Positions 62,171-64,000 of a stretch of DNA of 64,000 nt are shown in pieces. The translations under genes and the position numbers were made by a program. The number at the start of each line of letters is the position of its first letter. Position 1 is the first letter of the stretch. The notes under the pieces are model-generated. The model was not told the origin of the DNA. It saw nothing but the letters and a program-made list of their open reading frames with translations, and did no database searches. This stretch comes from Dinoroseobacter sp. (GTDB lineage: Bacteria; Pseudomonadota; Alphaproteobacteria; Rhodobacterales; Rhodobacteraceae). The stretch is from NCBI GenBank assembly GCA_017643385.1, contig JAEPNN010000003.1, forward strand, positions 248,001 through 312,000, written 5' to 3'.

Positions 62171-63781
62171 ATGACAAGGCACGTCAGAAACGTTGGAGGG
62201 CTTGAGACGCGCTTGGCGCGGAGCTGCCTCAAAGCGACCCTGATGCGTCATATCCGTAGTTTTGCACAAAAAGAAGATGGCGCCATTATGGCTTTTGGCC
62301 TGATCATCTTCATGCTTATGCTTATGTCCGGCGGGATGGCAATCGACCTAATGCGCCGCGAAGCTGCGCGAGTTGTACTGCAAAACACCGTTGACCGTGC
62401 CGTTTTGGCTGCCGCCGACCTCGACCAACTTGAAGACGCCGAGAATGTTGTAAACGGATATTTCGACTCCGCAGGTCTGCGCGAGCATCTTATCGACGTA
62501 ACCGTTGATGAAGGCCTGAACTACCGCATCGTTGGGGCGCAAACGGAAGCTGAGATCGAGATGATGTTCCTCAACATGGTCGGGATCGAGACGATGGTTG
62601 CACCAGCAGCCTCAACCGCCGAAGAGCGCATTCAGAATGTCGAGATCAGCCTAGTCGTGGATATCTCCGGCTCGATGGGCGGATCCCGCATTACCAACCT
62701 AAAGAACGCCGCCGACGAATTCGTAGATACCGTCATTTCGGCGTCGCCTCCGTCGGGTGACGACTTTACCGGCGTAACTTCCCTGTCGATCGTCCCCTAT
62801 CAAGGCATGGTCAATATTGGTGATGATCTGGGTGGTCAGTTCAATCTCGGCAACAACCATAATTATTCGCAATGCGTAGTCTTCGACTATGATGATTATC
62901 TGCAAACCGACATTACGACCACGCAAGCGCTCAATCGTATGGCGCATTTCGAAGACAGCAGTTCGTCCAGCTCACCGATCACCAATCCGAATTGCGCAGT
63001 AAACGATGACGAAGCAATTATCGCCTATTCAATCTCGCGGGCGGATCTGAAAGAGAAAGTCAATAATCTCACAGCTGGCGGCTGGACCGCAATTGATGTC
63101 GGTTTGAAGTGGGGTGTGGCCTTGCTTGACCCCGCTGCACGTCCTGCCATCAATGGTCTGGAAACGGCAGGCGTGGTTCACGAAGAACTGCGCAATCGCC
63201 CTGCAGACTATTCAGACAATGAAACTCTGAAGGTCGTCGTGTTAATGACGGACGGGGACAACACCAATCAGTACGACCTCAAGGACCAGTTCAAGACAGG
63301 CTATAGCAATGTTTGGTGGCACGAAGAGGACGACCGATATTCTGTCTACACACCGGCTTGGAACGATTATTGGTACCCGCATTCACCGCAGCACTACCAC
63401 AATTCGCCCTACGGCGGCACGACTGACAGTCGACGGCTGACCCATGCAGAGCTCTTTGCCCGCTACTCCGAACGCCACATTGCCGACTATTTCTTCCGGA
63501 CACCTGACTATAACAACCAGTATCAGGACTACCGCAATGCTGTGACACGCATCGTCAATGGCTCGGAAGCCGACCGCCGCACAAGAGCGTTGTGCGGAGA
63601 AGCTCGTGACAATGGCATCGTGATCTTCGCAATTGGGTTTGAGGCTCCGACAGGTGGGCAGAATCTGATGCGCGATTGCGCGTCGACGCCGTCCCACTAT
63701 TTCGATGTCGATGGTGTTGAAATCTCCGAGGCCTTCAGCGCCATCGCGCGTACCATCAACCAATTGCGTCTCACCCAATGA
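62171..63781 (+). CDS. Tad-locus VWA protein (TadG-like)
   Basis: A 536-residue exported protein of the Tad/Flp pilus type. An N-terminal pilin-like anchor (FAQKEDGAIMAFGLIIFMLM with the E at +5-like position) is followed by a von Willebrand A domain with MIDAS DISGSMGGSR, the TPxW-like TAGGWTAID, and VVVLMTDGDNT. A long tyrosine/histidine-rich insertion (YTPAWNDYWYPHSPQHYHNS) lies before the last strand. ATG at 62171 or 62243 are both possible. The stop overlaps the next start (ATGA). Confidence 0.85.
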   Translation: MTRHVRNVGGLETRLARSCLKATLMRHIRSFAQKEDGAIMAFGLIIFMLMLMSGGMAIDLMRREAARVVLQNTVDRAVLAAADLDQLEDAENVVNGYFDSAGLREHLIDVTVDEGLNYRIVGAQTEAEIEMMFLNMVGIETMVAPAASTAEERIQNVEISLVVDISGSMGGSRITNLKNAADEFVDTVISASPPSGDDFTGVTSLSIVPYQGMVNIGDDLGGQFNLGNNHNYSQCVVFDYDDYLQTDITTTQALNRMAHFEDSSSSSSPITNPNCAVNDDEAIIAYSISRADLKEKVNNLTAGGWTAIDVGLKWGVALLDPAARPAINGLETAGVVHEELRNRPADYSDNETLKVVVLMTDGDNTNQYDLKDQFKTGYSNVWWHEEDDRYSVYTPAWNDYWYPHSPQHYHNSPYGGTTDSRRLTHAELFARYSERHIADYFFRTPDYNNQYQDYRNAVTRIVNGSEADRRTRALCGEARDNGIVIFAIGFEAPTGGQNLMRDCASTPSHYFDVDGVEISEAFSAIARTINQLRLTQ

Positions 63782-64000
63782 TGCGCCGGGGTTTGGGCAA
63801 ATATCTGCGCCGTGAAGACGGTACTGCGACGGTGGAGTTCGTGATAATGTTTCCTCTGATCATGACTGTTTTCATGTCAATGTTCGAGGCTGCTGTTTTG
63901 ACCACGCGCTATACAATGCTGGAGCGTGCTCTGGACATTACGGTGCGTGGATTGCGTCTCAACACCGGCACGGCGCCTACGCATGCGCAGGTCAGAGACA
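63778..64000 (+). CDS. TadE-like pseudopilin, N-terminal part
   Basis: The ATGATG at 63778 overlaps the upstream stop. The first 74 residues contain REDGTATVEFVIMFPLIMTV, a TadE/TadF-type signal: glycine, then threonine/alanine and a glutamate at +5 of a hydrophobic helix (VEFVIMFPLIMTVFMSMFE). The gene runs off the window. With the VWA protein before it, it belongs to a Tad-like adhesion apparatus. Confidence 0.85.
   Translation, partial: MMRRGLGKYLRREDGTATVEFVIMFPLIMTVFMSMFEAAVLTTRYTMLERALDITVRGLRLNTGTAPTHAQVRD

Overview
The window is a 64 kb piece of an alphaproteobacterial chromosome, most likely a marine member of the Roseobacter group (Rhodobacteraceae). The pointers are the hflK-hflC-DUF2065 set, a class I polyhydroxybutyrate locus with PhaR and phasin, an nrdR-rib-nusB cluster, a four-subunit sarcosine oxidase operon, the DUF2842, DUF6524 and TIGR04325 proteins, and GANTC (CcrM-type) sites near rpoD. 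Base composition is moderate to high GC and coding density is high. No tRNA, rRNA, CRISPR array, prophage or insertion sequence was seen.

Layout: (1) 1-8.8 kb: the end of an AlkB-type di-iron hydroxylase; xseA and purD back to back, flanked by two paralogous small secreted proteins; an FG-GAP protein and a 2Fe-2S ferredoxin; a peptidoglycan-binding lipoprotein; the DegP-type protease; a TIGR04325 methyltransferase. (2) 8.8-14.2 kb: hflK, hflC and DUF2065, glutathione reductase, rpiA and thiamine pyrophosphokinase. (3) 14.3-22.8 kb: an acidic conserved protein, DUF2842, purA, secG, pyrG, rlmJ and small accessory genes. (4) 22.9-27.3 kb: a basic or polar amino-acid ABC transporter operon ending in a class I glutamine amidotransferase. 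(5) 27.4-31.9 kb: polyhydroxybutyrate genes phaR, phaP and phaC, with phaZ divergent; PhaR-type operators can be read in front of phaP and phaR. (6) 31.9-37.8 kb: a LacI regulator with an SDR, hydrolases and mmcB. (7) 37.8-40.3 kb: a candidate structured RNA, an unfamiliar membrane coiled-coil protein, and an overlapping periplasmic ClpP-fold protein whose signal peptide and catalytic domain lie in different frames. (8) 40.3-49.5 kb: nusB, ribH, ribBA and ribE, then capsule genes kpsS, wza-like and kpsC on the other strand, then ribD and nrdR, so the capsule block splits the riboflavin cluster. (9) 49.7-55.2 kb: small genes, including an NrdR-like zinc ribbon joined to membrane helices, then rpoD and dnaG. 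(10) 55.3-64 kb: soxG, soxA, soxD and soxB and a glutamate dehydrogenase, then a Tad-type VWA protein and the start of a TadE-like pseudopilin.

Working together: the Pha genes form a regulated storage module in which PhaR appears to sense PHB and release phaP. Sarcosine oxidase and glutamate dehydrogenase suit catabolism of methylated amines and amino acids. The rib genes make FMN and FAD, cofactors that sarcosine oxidase needs. KpsS, KpsC and the Wza-like protein indicate a Kdo-linked capsule whose inner-membrane exporter must lie elsewhere. The most unusual items are the split-frame periplasmic protease-like gene with its coiled-coil partner, the SoxD without zinc cysteines, the NrdR-like membrane mini-protein, and the 21-bp palindrome with three GANTC sites between dnaG and rpoD.
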